A stretch of 64,000 bases of DNA from NCBI RefSeq assembly GCF_947497025.1, contig NZ_CANMFC010000012.1, positions 1-64,000 on the forward strand, written 5' to 3'. The position numbers were made by a program, and so were the translations under genes. Numbering within the stretch: the stretch's first letter is position 1; every line of letters begins with the position of its first letter. The notes below the pieces were generated by a model. The model saw nothing but the letters and a program-made list of their open reading frames with translations, was not told the DNA's origin and did not search any database. Source of the DNA: an uncultured Kushneria sp. Lineage in GTDB: Bacteria > Pseudomonadota > Gammaproteobacteria > Pseudomonadales > Halomonadaceae. This document shows positions 7,431 to 16,629 of the stretch, piece after piece.

Positions 7431-7455
7431 AAGGGGCGCCCATTGGGCGCCCCTT
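7431..7455. terminator. bidirectional hairpin terminator
   Basis: AAGGGGCGCCC, loop ATT, GGGCGCCCCTT is a perfect 11-bp stem between the converging beta-helix gene and dkgB. No long T-tract follows on either strand. Confidence 0.65.
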
Positions 7456-7508
7456 CTGCATGTGGTCAAAAAACCTTATGTCCTGACCATTGGCACCTGC
7501 TTCAAGGA

Positions 7509-8308
7509 TTATTCATCCCAGACCGGAGCAAAGGACGGATTGGCAATACGTTCGCCGCGGTCAAGGGCGTTGATACGTTTGACCTCGTCGTCGCTCAGCG
7601 ACAAATTCATGGCGTCCAGATTGGACTGCTGGTGAGCCCTTTTCGTGGACGAAGGAATCACCACGATATTGCGCGCCGCTACCCAGGCCAGCGCGACCTG
7701 TGCAGGTGTCACATCATGTTTGTCGGCAATCTGTTTGAGCGTGTCATCTTCCATGACCTTGCCTACTGCCAGCGGCATGTAACCGGTCACCCTGACGCCT
7801 CTTTCATTGCAATGATTGACCAGCGCCTTGTTGGCCAGGAAGGGATGCACCTCAATCTGGTTGGTGATGAGCTGATCGCCGCCTTCAACCTCAAGCGCCT
7901 CATCGAGCTGAGCCATGGTGAAGTTGGAGACACCGATGTTACGAGTCAGACCACGCGATTTTGCCTCGGCCAGCGCTCCGATCGACTCGGCTACCGGCAC
8001 CTCGTTATCGGGTGAAGGCCAGTGCAGAAGCACCAGATCCACGTAATCGGTGCCAAGCCTTTCAAGACTCTCTTCAAGGCTTTTGATCAGATCATCATGG
8101 TGGAAACGATCCGTCCAGATCTTGGTGGTCAGAAAAATCTCTTCACGCGCACACCACTGTCAGCGATGGCACGCCCGACTTCGGCTTCATTGCCGTACAT
8201 CTGCGCTGTATCGATATGCCGATAGCCCAGCTCAAGCGCCGTGGTCACCGAATCGATGACATCCTGCCCCTTGAGTCGATAGGTACCCAGACCAATATCG
8301 GGAGTCAT
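7509..8308 (-). pseudogene. dkgB: frameshifted aldo/keto reductase, DkgB-like
   Basis: The start is ATG 8306-8308 with AGGAGG just upstream. The N-terminal part ([18 protein letters not shown], then [13 protein letters not shown] with the AKR Asp and Tyr) stops after SGVR. The next frame continues exactly as DkgB should ([15 protein letters not shown], then LHWPSPDNEVP and VIPSSTKR). One C appears to be missing near 8145-8150, where the minus strand reads GTGCGCGTGAAG instead of the expected GTGCGCCGTGAAG. DkgB reduces 2,5-diketogluconate and methylglyoxal-type aldehydes. Everything else is intact, so this is either a very recent lesion or a sequencing error. Confidence 0.85.
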
Positions 8309-8600
8309 GTGACCTCCTGTCAGTGGTGCCCGTGGGCACCTTGTAAACGCTTGACGACCATTAGCCGTAGTCATTCGATTGCTCAGTACTGACATTAGGC
8401 ACTGTACCGATACTTTCAACCCGTTAGTCTGCAAATCATGTCGACAGATGGAACGGCCAAAGGCATGATTGGCACTGTCTGATGAGCACCCTCAGACTTC
8501 CATAATGACACCCTTGTGCGGACATGCGAGACTGCGCCGCCAGACTGCAAGCCCATACCATCGCCGAAGCTACCGGCACTCATGTCGAAAAGAGATCGCT

Positions 8601-9497
8601 ATGATCAAATGGACAATCGTGGCCCTGATCGTGGCCAGTATTCTTTATGTACATTTTCGTGGCCGCGTTCGTCACAAGCCCTTTCGTCAGCTATCGGACC
8701 ATTCGAGTTTCATGGCGCCCATCAATGCGTTCATGTATCTGTTTTCAAAAGTCCCGGACCGCCCTTACCACCGCGCCGAGGACTTCCCGGAAATTGCAGC
8801 CCTCACCTCGCGCTGGGAAGAGATCCGCGATGAAGCCCTGACCCTTGAAAATCACATCAAGGGCTCGGCCAAAAAGGACGACGCAGGGTTCAATTCTTTT
8901 TTTCGACGCGGCTGGAAGCGCTTTTATCTCAAATGGTATGGCGAAAGCCATGAATCAGCACAACAGCTCTGTCCGCGCACGACCGAGATCCTGGCCGGCA
9001 TCCCCGGCGTCAAGGCAGCGATGTTTGCCGAACTGCCCGCCGGCAGCAAGCTGATGAAGCATCGCGATCCCTACGCAGGCTCAATCCGCTACCATCTTGG
9101 CCTGCGCACACCCAACGATGACCGCTGCCGCATCAATGTCGATGGTATCGACTACAGCTGGCGCGACGGTGAAGCAGTGCTTTTTGACGAGACCTTCATC
9201 CACTACGCCCAGAACGATACCGATCAGAACCGCCTGATTCTGTTCTGCGATATCGAACGGCCCATGAAGTATCGCTGGGCAGCGGCAGTCAATCGCTGGT
9301 TCAGCCGCAACGTCATGGCCGCGGCGGCCTCTCCCAATGATGACAACGATCACACCGGCGGGCTCAACCGTGCCTTCAAGTACATCTACAAGGTTCGTGA
9401 AGCCGGCAAGCGTCTCAAAAAGAAAAACAAGACGCTGTATTACGTGATCAAGTGGCTGATCTTTGGCGGTATTATCGTCGGCCTCCTGTCACTGTAA
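8601..9497 (+). CDS. lpxO: lipid A hydroxylase LpxO (Fe/2-oxoglutarate dioxygenase)
   Basis: 298 residues from ATG 8601 (GAGA upstream). It has an N-terminal membrane helix (about 3-19) and an aspartyl/asparaginyl-hydroxylase domain, with His154-x-Asp156 in LMKHRDPYAG, His201 in ETFIHYAQN and a C-terminal helix (KWLIFGGIIVGLL). LpxO adds a 2-hydroxyl to the secondary acyl chain of lipid A at the inner membrane, which alters envelope charge and stress resistance. The length is typical. The 292 bp upstream (8309-8600) show no gene. It ends 12 bp before the phosphopantetheinyl transferase, so the two may be co-transcribed. Confidence 0.88.
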   Translation: MIKWTIVALIVASILYVHFRGRVRHKPFRQLSDHSSFMAPINAFMYLFSKVPDRPYHRAEDFPEIAALTSRWEEIRDEALTLENHIKGSAKKDDAGFNSFFRRGWKRFYLKWYGESHESAQQLCPRTTEILAGIPGVKAAMFAELPAGSKLMKHRDPYAGSIRYHLGLRTPNDDRCRINVDGIDYSWRDGEAVLFDETFIHYAQNDTDQNRLILFCDIERPMKYRWAAAVNRWFSRNVMAAAASPNDDNDHTGGLNRAFKYIYKVREAGKRLKKKNKTLYYVIKWLIFGGIIVGLLSL

Positions 9498-9509
9498 TTT
9501 TTGCGCCTC

Positions 9510-10253
9510 ATGTCTAACGCCATCGCGCCCCCGCATTCTTGCTGGCCCTTTATCTCCCCGGCCCGCGGGGCGCGATTGAGCATGACCTCCTTCGACGTTC
9601 AATGTTTTGATGACACCGCCTTCGCTGCCTGTGGCATGGCGCTGCCAGAGAGCCTCTCTCGCGCTGTCACCAAGCGTCGCGCTGAATATCTGGCCGGCAG
9701 GGTGTGCGCCCGCCATGCCCTGGCCGAGCTTGATATCCATGTCAACGCCCTGCCAAGTCTTGCCGACCGCCAGGTCGACTGGCCGACAACGGTCCGCGGC
9801 TCTATCACCCATGCTCGCAACCTGGCCGCCGCACTGGTCAGTACCATCCCGACCCACCAGGGGCTGGGAGTGGATGCCGAGCGCTGGCTGACAACCGAAC
9901 GCGCCGATTATCTGGCGACATCGATTCTCACACCGCGCGAACAACAGGTCCTCAGCGTTTTCACGCCCGAGCAGCGCTCACGCGCGATCACCCTGACCTT
10001 CTCGCTCAAGGAAAGCCTTTTCAAGGCGCTTTATCCGCTCACCGGCACCCGCTTTTATTTTCATGATGCCCGGGTCGAAGGGTTGGACCCCACCGCATCA
10101 CCGGGTCAATGCACGCTGGTACTGAGCTGTACACTCAGCGAAATATGGCTGCCCGGAACACGTCTGATCGGCGATTTTGCCGATATGGGCGATCATGCGC
10201 TGACCGCCGTTATGACCGATGCCGAACCGAATCCGGCAGCCACCCTGCTATAA
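9510..10253 (+). CDS. 4'-phosphopantetheinyl transferase, EntD/Sfp type
   Basis: 247 residues from ATG 9510; an in-frame TTG lies at 9501 and another ATG at 9582. I keep the longer form because PPHSCWPFISPARG aligns with the EntD N-terminus. Motifs in order are KRRAEYLAGRVCARHAL, the pocket SITHARN, GVDAERW (Mg-binding Asp/Glu) and FSLKESLFKALYP. It transfers phosphopantetheine from CoA to carrier-protein serines, usually of siderophore, NRPS or PKS systems. No such target is in this window, so the partner lies elsewhere. No clear Shine-Dalgarno is seen; translation may be coupled to lpxO. Confidence 0.85.
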   Translation: MSNAIAPPHSCWPFISPARGARLSMTSFDVQCFDDTAFAACGMALPESLSRAVTKRRAEYLAGRVCARHALAELDIHVNALPSLADRQVDWPTTVRGSITHARNLAAALVSTIPTHQGLGVDAERWLTTERADYLATSILTPREQQVLSVFTPEQRSRAITLTFSLKESLFKALYPLTGTRFYFHDARVEGLDPTASPGQCTLVLSCTLSEIWLPGTRLIGDFADMGDHALTAVMTDAEPNPAATLL

Positions 10254-10323
10254 GAGACATGGCTCAAACATACTGCCTACACAATGAATGCAATTCAGTT
10301 GTTGTTTATGCGCGCCCTGACTA

Positions 10324-10339
10324 CTGTATGTAAATACAG
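10324..10339. promoter_or_regulatory. LexA (SOS) box
   Basis: CTGTATGTAAATACAG matches the gammaproteobacterial LexA consensus CTGT-N8-ACAG with an AT-rich core, and the flanking A and T extend the dyad. It lies 14 bp before the radical SAM gene's start codon, which marks this DNA repair pair as SOS-induced. Confidence 0.85.
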
Positions 10340-10353
10340 TTAAAGGAGTGCTC

Positions 10354-11568
10354 ATGCAGCTTACTGACAAGCTGATCGTTCTCGCGGACGCCGCCAAATA
10401 TGACGCCTCGTGCGCCAGTAGCGGCGCGCCCAAACGCTCATCAAGGGGCCAGAAGGGCCTGGGGGCGACCAACGGCAACGGCATCTGTCACAGCTTTACG
10501 CCGGATGGCCGCTGCGTGGCATTGCTCAAGATCCTGATGACCAACTTCTGCCTGTATGACTGCCAGTACTGCATCAACCGGCGCTCCAGCAACGTGCCCA
10601 GGGCGCGCTTCAGCGTGGATGAAATTGTGCGGTTAACGCTCGATTTCTATCGTCGCAACCTGATCAGTGGGCTTTTTTTAAGCTCCGGCATTATCCGCTC
10701 CAATGATTACACCATGGAGGCGCTGGTCAGGGTGGCCAGAACGCTGCGCGTCGAGCATCAGTTTCGCGGCTATATCCATCTCAAGACCATTCCCGATGCT
10801 TCTCCGGATCTGATCCGCCAGGCCGGGCTGTACGCTGACCGTCTCAGCGTCAATGTCGAGCTGCCCACGAGTCAGAGCCTCAATCGCCTGGCTCCGGAAA
10901 AAAGCGACACCACCATTCGTCTTGCCATGTCGACCATTCGCGATGGGCTGGATGAGGCGACCGCTGAACCCCGAGCTCCCCGCTTTTCACCCGGCGGCCA
11001 GAGCACCCAAATGATTGTGGGGGCCGACGATACCGATGATCACACCATTCTGGGTAACGTTCAGTCCCTGTATGGTGATTACCGACTCAAGCGGGTTTAC
11101 TACTCGGCCTTTTCGCCCATTCCCGAAAGCCCATCGTCGGTGCCATTGATCGCCCCACCGCTGTTGCGTGAGCATCGCCTGTATCAGGCCGATTTTTTGA
11201 TCCGGGGGTATGGTTTTCGTGCCAATGAACTTTTGACCGGCCCTGGTAACCTGTCGCTGGATATTGATCCCAAGCTTGCCTGGGCGCTCAACCATCGGGA
11301 GCTCTTTCCCATCGATCTGGACCGTGCCGACATGTACATGATTGCTCGGGTGCCAGGCATCGGGATTACCAGTGCGCGACGCATCGAGACACTGCGTCGT
11401 GAACGGCGCATTCGCTATACCGATCTGACCCGGCTGGGCTGCTCCATGAAGAAGCTGGCTCCTTTTATTACCACTCAGGACTACCGTCCGCGTCAGGCCG
11501 GTCTCGAACGACAGGCACTGCTGGCGCAGATGCAGACCTCCACTCCGGCGCAGATGGCGCTGCTTTAA
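10354..11568 (+). CDS. radical SAM protein, putative DNA modification/repair family
   Basis: 404 residues from ATG 10354 with AAGGAG 5 bases upstream. CLYDCQYC near residue 60 is the iron-sulfur cluster motif of the putative DNA modification/repair radical SAM family (TIGR03916-type). The N-terminus (LIVLADAAKYDASCASSG) and GNGICHSFTPDGRCVALLK are also characteristic. A C-terminal helix-hairpin-helix-like segment, VPGIGITSARRIETLRRE, suggests DNA binding. The chemistry is not established for this family. It is controlled by a LexA box and followed 17 bp later by its usual partner gene. Confidence 0.88.
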   Translation: MQLTDKLIVLADAAKYDASCASSGAPKRSSRGQKGLGATNGNGICHSFTPDGRCVALLKILMTNFCLYDCQYCINRRSSNVPRARFSVDEIVRLTLDFYRRNLISGLFLSSGIIRSNDYTMEALVRVARTLRVEHQFRGYIHLKTIPDASPDLIRQAGLYADRLSVNVELPTSQSLNRLAPEKSDTTIRLAMSTIRDGLDEATAEPRAPRFSPGGQSTQMIVGADDTDDHTILGNVQSLYGDYRLKRVYYSAFSPIPESPSSVPLIAPPLLREHRLYQADFLIRGYGFRANELLTGPGNLSLDIDPKLAWALNHRELFPIDLDRADMYMIARVPGIGITSARRIETLRRERRIRYTDLTRLGCSMKKLAPFITTQDYRPRQAGLERQALLAQMQTSTPAQMALL

Positions 11569-11585
11569 GCATTCGGAATGTCACC

Positions 11586-12461
11586 ATGACGATGTATACC
11601 CTGTACATGGCACGGGCCGACTTCGCCGCCTGGCGCGACAACGCCCGCCGGTTGCTGGCGGCACGGGTGTCACCCGGCGAGGTGCTGTGGCAGGACAATG
11701 ACTCGGCAGGCGATCTTTTCGCCAGCGGTGATACGGATCTGCCACCACCGAGCGAGACACCGCTGGCGCTGAAGCTTTCAAGACAGCATCTGAGTCGGCT
11801 CGAATGCGCCTCTCACTACTGGCCTGCACATCATCAGGAGTGCCGCTGGGCACTGCTTTATCGGGTGGTCTGGCGACTGGCGCAGGGTGAAGGCGAAGCA
11901 CTGCTGGCAGGGGACACCGATGGTGCCGTTGTCGAGCAGCGCGTCAAGGCGGTCAATCATGAAGTGCATCACATACACGCCTTTCTGCGTTTTCATCAGC
12001 AGCCCGTTCATCCGCAAGAACAGCACGCTCCCGAATTCGTTGCCTGGTTTGAACCCCGCCATGATGTTCTTGAGGCGGCCGCACGACACTTTATCGATCG
12101 GATGGGGCAGCATCGCTGGCTGATCATGACGCCCGAGGGGACCATCTTTTGCGATGGTCGGCAGTGGCATATCGAACGCCCCGAGTCCGGTGTCTTTACC
12201 TTCCAGGACTATCAGGCGCTATCAACAATGGAAAACGACGTGGAGGATCTCTGGCTGGCCTACTACGCCAGCACGTTCAACCCGGCCCGTCTCAATGAAA
12301 AAACCATGGTGCGCAGTATGCCCTCGCGCTTTTGGCGCCACATGCCCGAGCGCGTTCTGATTACCGGCCTGATCAGCCATGCCAGGCATGGCGCCCGACG
12401 GCTGGGACAGGACAGTCGGCTGGCCGACAGGCGCGGCCACACCATTACGCTGCCCAAATAG
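11586..12461 (+). CDS. DNA metabolism protein with UDG-like/DUF4130 domain, radical SAM partner
   Basis: 291 residues. Its N-terminal region (MTMYTLYMARADFAAWR) and C-terminal DUF4130 segment (FNPARLNEKTMVRSMPSRFW) match the TIGR03915 family, which nearly always neighbours the radical SAM gene immediately upstream. The middle (ECRWALLYRVVWRLAQGEGE, then VNHEVHHIHAFLRF) carries several conserved His. DUF4130 resembles uracil-DNA glycosylase-like folds. The pair is thought to act on damaged or modified DNA, but no reaction is proven. It shares the LexA-controlled transcript. Confidence 0.85.
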   Translation: MTMYTLYMARADFAAWRDNARRLLAARVSPGEVLWQDNDSAGDLFASGDTDLPPPSETPLALKLSRQHLSRLECASHYWPAHHQECRWALLYRVVWRLAQGEGEALLAGDTDGAVVEQRVKAVNHEVHHIHAFLRFHQQPVHPQEQHAPEFVAWFEPRHDVLEAAARHFIDRMGQHRWLIMTPEGTIFCDGRQWHIERPESGVFTFQDYQALSTMENDVEDLWLAYYASTFNPARLNEKTMVRSMPSRFWRHMPERVLITGLISHARHGARRLGQDSRLADRRGHTITLPK

Positions 12462-12577
12462 AAATACTACGAAAGTAGAATATTTTCTTCGGATAGCTTG
12501 CAACTGCCCTCACAACCCCGTGAAAATAACGATCTCGCTTCGTTGCCGTCCTGACGGTCGACTCCACAGGGTTTTTC

Positions 12578-13453
12578 ATGTTTTCACAAATCATGGCTGT
12601 CATGGTGCCCATCATGGTGGGTGCTGGTATCGGCTATTTCTGGGTGCGCTTTCGACAGCCCTACCCTACAGGGTTTGTTACCAAGCTGGTTTTCAACGTT
12701 GGCACCCCCTGTCTTATCGTCAATGCCCTGTCGAGCACTCATGTCGATATTTCAGCCTTTTCAAGCATGGCGACTGCCACATTCCTGTGTCTTCTGGTAC
12801 TGCTGGCTGTCGGCCTGCTGCTCTCGCGTGTGACCGGGCTGGACTGGCGCACCATTGTGCCGTCGGTGCTGTTTCCCAATACAGGCAACATGGGACTGCC
12901 GCTGGCCATGTATGCCTTTGGTGAAGGACGCGGCTTTTCACTGGCCATTGCCGTCTTCGTGATCGTCTCGATCGCACAGTTTATCGTGGGCAGTATTACC
13001 AGCAGCTCTCGTCCGGTCAGAAATCTGCTGACCAATCCAACCATTTACGCCAGCATCATTGCGATACTGCTGATGGCTTATCAGATCACGCTGCCGGCCT
13101 GGCTTTCCAACAGCATCGAACTGCTTGCCGGCATGACCATTCCTATCATGCTGATTACGCTTGGTGTGGCGCTGGCCAGTATTCGCGCTCGCAACCTGTC
13201 GGTCGGTCTTGCCTTTGCGCTGGGTCGCGTTGTAGTTGCCGGTGCGATTGCTCAGGGCATCGGCCTTTTGCTGGGGCTGGATGAGGAAGCGCGCGGCATT
13301 CTCATGGTGATGATGTGCATGCCCATGGCCGTCTATAACTATCTTTTTGCCCAAAAGGCCGGACGCTCGCCGGAATTTGTGGCAAGCCTTGTCATGTGCT
13401 CGACCCTTGCCTCGTTTATTTATCTGCCGTTGATGCTGATGTGGGTCATCTAG
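12578..13453 (+). CDS. AEC-family (auxin efflux carrier type) transporter
   Basis: 291 residues, almost entirely hydrophobic, with about ten membrane helices. PTGFVTKLVFNVGTPCLIVN and the helix-breaking PNTGNMGLPLAMYAFG are the AEC-family crossover motifs. AEC carriers move organic acids such as malonate or malate; the substrate here is unknown. It begins about 115 bp after the DNA repair pair and probably has its own promoter. A strong terminator follows. Only a weak Shine-Dalgarno is visible. Confidence 0.85.
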   Translation: MFSQIMAVMVPIMVGAGIGYFWVRFRQPYPTGFVTKLVFNVGTPCLIVNALSSTHVDISAFSSMATATFLCLLVLLAVGLLLSRVTGLDWRTIVPSVLFPNTGNMGLPLAMYAFGEGRGFSLAIAVFVIVSIAQFIVGSITSSSRPVRNLLTNPTIYASIIAILLMAYQITLPAWLSNSIELLAGMTIPIMLITLGVALASIRARNLSVGLAFALGRVVVAGAIAQGIGLLLGLDEEARGILMVMMCMPMAVYNYLFAQKAGRSPEFVASLVMCSTLASFIYLPLMLMWVI

Positions 13454-13479
13454 TCTCTCTTTTGGCTGTTTGAACCATG

Positions 13480-13509
13480 AAAAAGGCCCCACCGAAGTGG
13501 GGCCTTTTT
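13480..13509. terminator. bidirectional Rho-independent terminator
   Basis: AAAAAGGCCCCAC, loop CGAA, GTGGGGCCTTTTT is a perfect stem with a stable tetraloop and T-tracts on both strands, between the convergent AEC transporter and sugar porter genes. Confidence 0.9.
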
Positions 13510-13520
13510 GGATAATGGCA

Positions 13521-15014
13521 TCAGGCCCGGGCCGTCTGCGCGTCACCTTCGCGATACTGCGAGAAGTTGTTGACCCGCCCCTGACGGAATTTCTCGCTCA
13601 TGAGCGTCTCCATTGATTCCAATGGCACGCCTTTCGTTTCCGGCACAAAACGCCAGACAATAAACAGGCTGACAAGCGTGATGGCCCCAAAGAGCCAGAA
13701 CGGAAAGGCACCGTTGAAAACATCATTGAGCCATTCACTGCCGCGCATCATCGGGAAGGTTTGCGCCACGATAAAGCCCGCTGTCCACTGTGCGCCCATG
13801 GCAAGTGCCATGCCGGACTCACGAATGGCGTTGGGAAAAATCTCCGAGAGCAGCGCCCAGCTGCAGCATCCCCAGGAGATGGCATAGCCCGTCACATACA
13901 CCATGATGGCGATCATGGCGGTGTAGCCCTGAACATCAAACCAGAAGACGGTCCCCAGTACGGCCATGCTCAGCACACAGGCCAGCGAACCGATGGTCAG
14001 AAGCGTCACACGCCCGACCCGGTCGATCAGGAACATGCCCGCCAGATTGCCCACAATGAAAATCAGTCCGATATAGCCAGTCTGTAAAAGCGCGCTGCCG
14101 GTGCTGTCAGTGACGCTGGAGAGCACGGTCGGGGCGTAATACATCACGACATTGATCCCGGAAAACTGCTGCGCCGCTGACAGGAAGATACCTACCAGCG
14201 CGATTCCCATCATGACCGGCTTTTTAAGCGCACTGCGTGAGCCGCGCTTTTCCTGACGAAGCTGGCGATTCATGGCACGCCGCCCGGAAGACCTGCCTTC
14301 ATCGAGAGAGTTGCGCACTTCCTCGACCATCGGCTCGATATCCTTTTGCGGCGTAAAGCGTGCCAGAATTCGTCGTGCCCGATCCTGCTGACCATGCATG
14401 ATGCACCAGCGCGGCGACTCGGGCACCAAAAGCAGCAAAGCCGCGAAAAGTACGGCAGGGATGGCCTCGGAGCCCAGCATCCAGCGCCATCCGTAATTAT
14501 CCAGCCAGGTCTGGGCCACATCGCGGGCGATGAAATAGTTCACGAAAAAAACAATGGTCTGGCCCACGACAAGAGACTGCTGAAACATGCTCAGCGTTCT
14601 GCCGCGCCAGTGCTGAGGGGCCAGCTCTCCCATATACATGGGAGACACCACGCTTGCAATCCCGACAGCGACGCCGCCGACCAGACGCAAAATAATGTAA
14701 AACCAGAAAGCAGGTGCCAGCGCCGAGCCCAGCGCCGACACCAGAAACAGGGCAGCAGCCGTCATCATGGTCATGCGTCGCCCCAGAATATTGGCCAGAT
14801 AACCGGCCCCCAATGCCCCCACGATACTGCCAATTACGACACTCGATACCGCCCACCCCTTCATGGTGGAAGAGAGATCAAAATAGGTAGTGATCGAGTC
14901 AATGGCCCCTGAAATGACCGCCGTGTCATAGCCAAACAAAATACCGCCCAGTGCGGCCACAAGGCAGATGGAAAGTATGTAGCCTATTCCGCTGGCACCC
15001 TTTTGATTCGTCAT
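13521..15014 (-). CDS. MFS sugar/proton symporter (sugar porter family, XylE/GalP-like)
   Basis: 497 residues with 12 predicted membrane helices. Sugar-porter signatures are present: GYDTAVISGA in helix 1, GRR after helix 2, PESPRW before the central loop, QQFSGINVVMYYAP in helix 7 and PETKGVPLE at the C-terminus. The QQ..G.N..MYYAP motif is the substrate-binding segment of hexose/pentose proton symporters. The sugar cannot be fixed from sequence, and no sugar catabolic genes adjoin. It is monocistronic and flanked by terminators on both sides. Confidence 0.88.
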   Translation of the reverse strand: MTNQKGASGIGYILSICLVAALGGILFGYDTAVISGAIDSITTYFDLSSTMKGWAVSSVVIGSIVGALGAGYLANILGRRMTMMTAAALFLVSALGSALAPAFWFYIILRLVGGVAVGIASVVSPMYMGELAPQHWRGRTLSMFQQSLVVGQTIVFFVNYFIARDVAQTWLDNYGWRWMLGSEAIPAVLFAALLLLVPESPRWCIMHGQQDRARRILARFTPQKDIEPMVEEVRNSLDEGRSSGRRAMNRQLRQEKRGSRSALKKPVMMGIALVGIFLSAAQQFSGINVVMYYAPTVLSSVTDSTGSALLQTGYIGLIFIVGNLAGMFLIDRVGRVTLLTIGSLACVLSMAVLGTVFWFDVQGYTAMIAIMVYVTGYAISWGCCSWALLSEIFPNAIRESGMALAMGAQWTAGFIVAQTFPMMRGSEWLNDVFNGAFPFWLFGAITLVSLFIVWRFVPETKGVPLESMETLMSEKFRQGRVNNFSQYREGDAQTARA

Positions 15015-15137
15015 ATACGTCCGTCTTCATCCCTGAATGTCACCAGCCTTTCGCTGGCCTTAAGCCATCAAGGGCAAGACTTTAGTAGAAAACTTCCGTT
15101 TGCTCGAATCGCAAGTGCAACGTTTTTTTTCAGGCAT

Positions 15138-15170
15138 AAAAAAAGGCCGCTTCCGAAGAAGCAGCCTTTT
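15138..15170 (-). terminator. Rho-independent terminator of the DUF4168 gene
   Basis: On the minus strand AAAAGGCTGCTTC, loop TTCG, GAAGCGGCCTTTT (one mismatch) is followed by a run of T, 25 bp past the DUF4168 stop codon. Confidence 0.85.
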
Positions 15171-15194
15171 GAAATAGCTGAAAGCTGAAATGGC

Positions 15195-15578
15195 TTATTG
15201 CTGCTTTTGCGCCATCTGCTGGACCTTCTGCATCATCTTAGGATCGTTCTGAACGGCCTGGCCGATCTGATTGAACTGCTCAACTTCCAGATTGTTGTCC
15301 TGTACAGCCTGAACCATTTTCTGGTTGGCTTCTTCGCGAATGCTCTGCTGAGCATCGGCATCACCAGCACCCTGAAGCTGCTTGGTGTAATCCTGAGAGA
15401 TGCCTGCAATTTCCTGGGAAGCAGAGGCAAAGTTCTGCAGCTGGTCATCGCTGAAATTCTGTGACTGCTGCTGGCTCTGGGCGCTCTGAGCCGGTTGCTC
15501 CTGAGCGGCGAGTGCCGGTGTGGCAGCGAGGCCGGTCGCGACCAGCGATGCGGAAACAACTGCGGCAAAACGTTTCAT
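15195..15578 (-). CDS. DUF4168 exported protein
   Basis: 127 residues from ATG 15576-15578, preferred over the ATG six bases upstream because AGGAGG then sits at 6 bp. A signal peptide (MKRFAAVVSASLVATGLA, ending ATPALA) is followed by a Gln-rich linker and a helical DUF4168 domain: DDQLQNFASASQEIAGIS, then QKMVQAVQDNNLEVEQFNQI. Function is unknown; these small helical proteins are exported and common in halophilic gammaproteobacteria and cyanobacteria. It forms a single-gene unit with its own terminator. Confidence 0.85.
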   Translation of the reverse strand: MKRFAAVVSASLVATGLAATPALAAQEQPAQSAQSQQQSQNFSDDQLQNFASASQEIAGISQDYTKQLQGAGDADAQQSIREEANQKMVQAVQDNNLEVEQFNQIGQAVQNDPKMMQKVQQMAQKQQ

Positions 15579-15718
15579 GAACATCCTCCTGACTACCTTT
15601 GCTTTTTAATGCGTACTGTCGTTATGACGCCGCACAGCAAACTAAGTTCAACTGAATTTGTTACTGCATGTAACTAATTTTAAAGGCTTTATTGCCTTGC
15701 TATGCAGACCCTATCCCA

Positions 15719-16441
15719 CTATAGACGCTGTAAAAAGCGTGTGCCGCCCAGCTGTCTCATTTGCTGCCGGACCCACGCAATACGCTGCGCCACACGGGCA
15801 CTGGGCGCGATCGGACTCCAGTCACGTGGATTGGGCAGTACGGCGGCAAGCCTTGCCGCCTGATCTGCCGTGACCTGGCTGGCACCGATGCCGTAATAGT
15901 GCTGTGCGGCGGCCTCCAGACCAAACACGCCCCGATCCCACTCCACAACGTTGAGATAAACCTCAAGGATGCGCTCCTTGGGCCAGATCAGTTCGATCAG
16001 CATCGTAAACCAGACTTCAAGCCCTTTTCGAAGCCAGCTGCGATCCGACCACAAAAAGACATTCTTGGCCGTCTGCTGACTAATGGTACTGGCCCCTCGC
16101 AGGCTCCTGCCCTGCTGCCAGGCCTGAATGGCCGCATGTACCTGATCGAAATCAAACCCATAGTGATAGGGAAACTTTTGATCCTCGGCGGCCATCACGG
16201 CGAGCTTGGCCTGATCCGACAGGGAGCGCCAGGGCGTCCAGTGGTACTGAATCGTCATGGGCTCGCGATCGATGATGGCCGTTGCCTTGCGCTCCAGCAT
16301 GACCATCGAGCCCGGCAATGGCACGAAACGAAACAGGGTCACCAACAGTATCGAAAACATGATCGCGCCCAATGCGATCCTGACACACCAGCGCAGCAGC
16401 TGTCCGATCAATGCCCTCATCCCCTTGTCTGTCAGCGGCAT
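15719..16441 (-). CDS. mtgA: monofunctional peptidoglycan glycosyltransferase
   Basis: 240 residues. One N-terminal membrane helix (about 20-42) is followed by a family 51 transglycosylase domain: AVMAAEDQKFPYHYGFD (catalytic Glu), RGASTISQQTAKNVFLW, then RKGLEVWFTMLIELIWPKERILE and the second Glu region EVYLNVVEWDRGVFG. It polymerises lipid II into glycan strands at the inner membrane and lacks the transpeptidase domain of bifunctional PBPs. The length agrees with E. coli MtgA. It stands alone between the DUF4168 gene and fghA. Confidence 0.93.
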   Translation of the reverse strand: MPLTDKGMRALIGQLLRWCVRIALGAIMFSILLVTLFRFVPLPGSMVMLERKATAIIDREPMTIQYHWTPWRSLSDQAKLAVMAAEDQKFPYHYGFDFDQVHAAIQAWQQGRSLRGASTISQQTAKNVFLWSDRSWLRKGLEVWFTMLIELIWPKERILEVYLNVVEWDRGVFGLEAAAQHYYGIGASQVTADQAARLAAVLPNPRDWSPIAPSARVAQRIAWVRQQMRQLGGTRFLQRL

Positions 16442-16556
16442 TTGCCTTCCGTGCTGCCCTGCATTTGAGGCAGCGCCACCGCTCGATCATTGTTAAAGAC
16501 CACAGGTTACACGCAGCGGATCATGAATGCCCTTGCAATGTCCTTGTCGCTGATAT

Positions 16557-16588
16557 GCCTCCGGGGCTCGTGTCAGAGCCCCGGAGGC
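16557..16588. terminator. long GC-rich hairpin between fghA and mtgA
   Basis: GCCTCCGGGGCTC, loop GTGTCA, GAGCCCCGGAGGC is a perfect 13-bp stem just past the fghA stop codon. It lacks a T-tract, so termination may be partial or the stem may protect the mRNA 3' end. Confidence 0.6.
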
Positions 16589-16629
16589 GTATCGCTGCGA
16601 AGTCATTGAACGTTTACTGCTGGTGAAGA

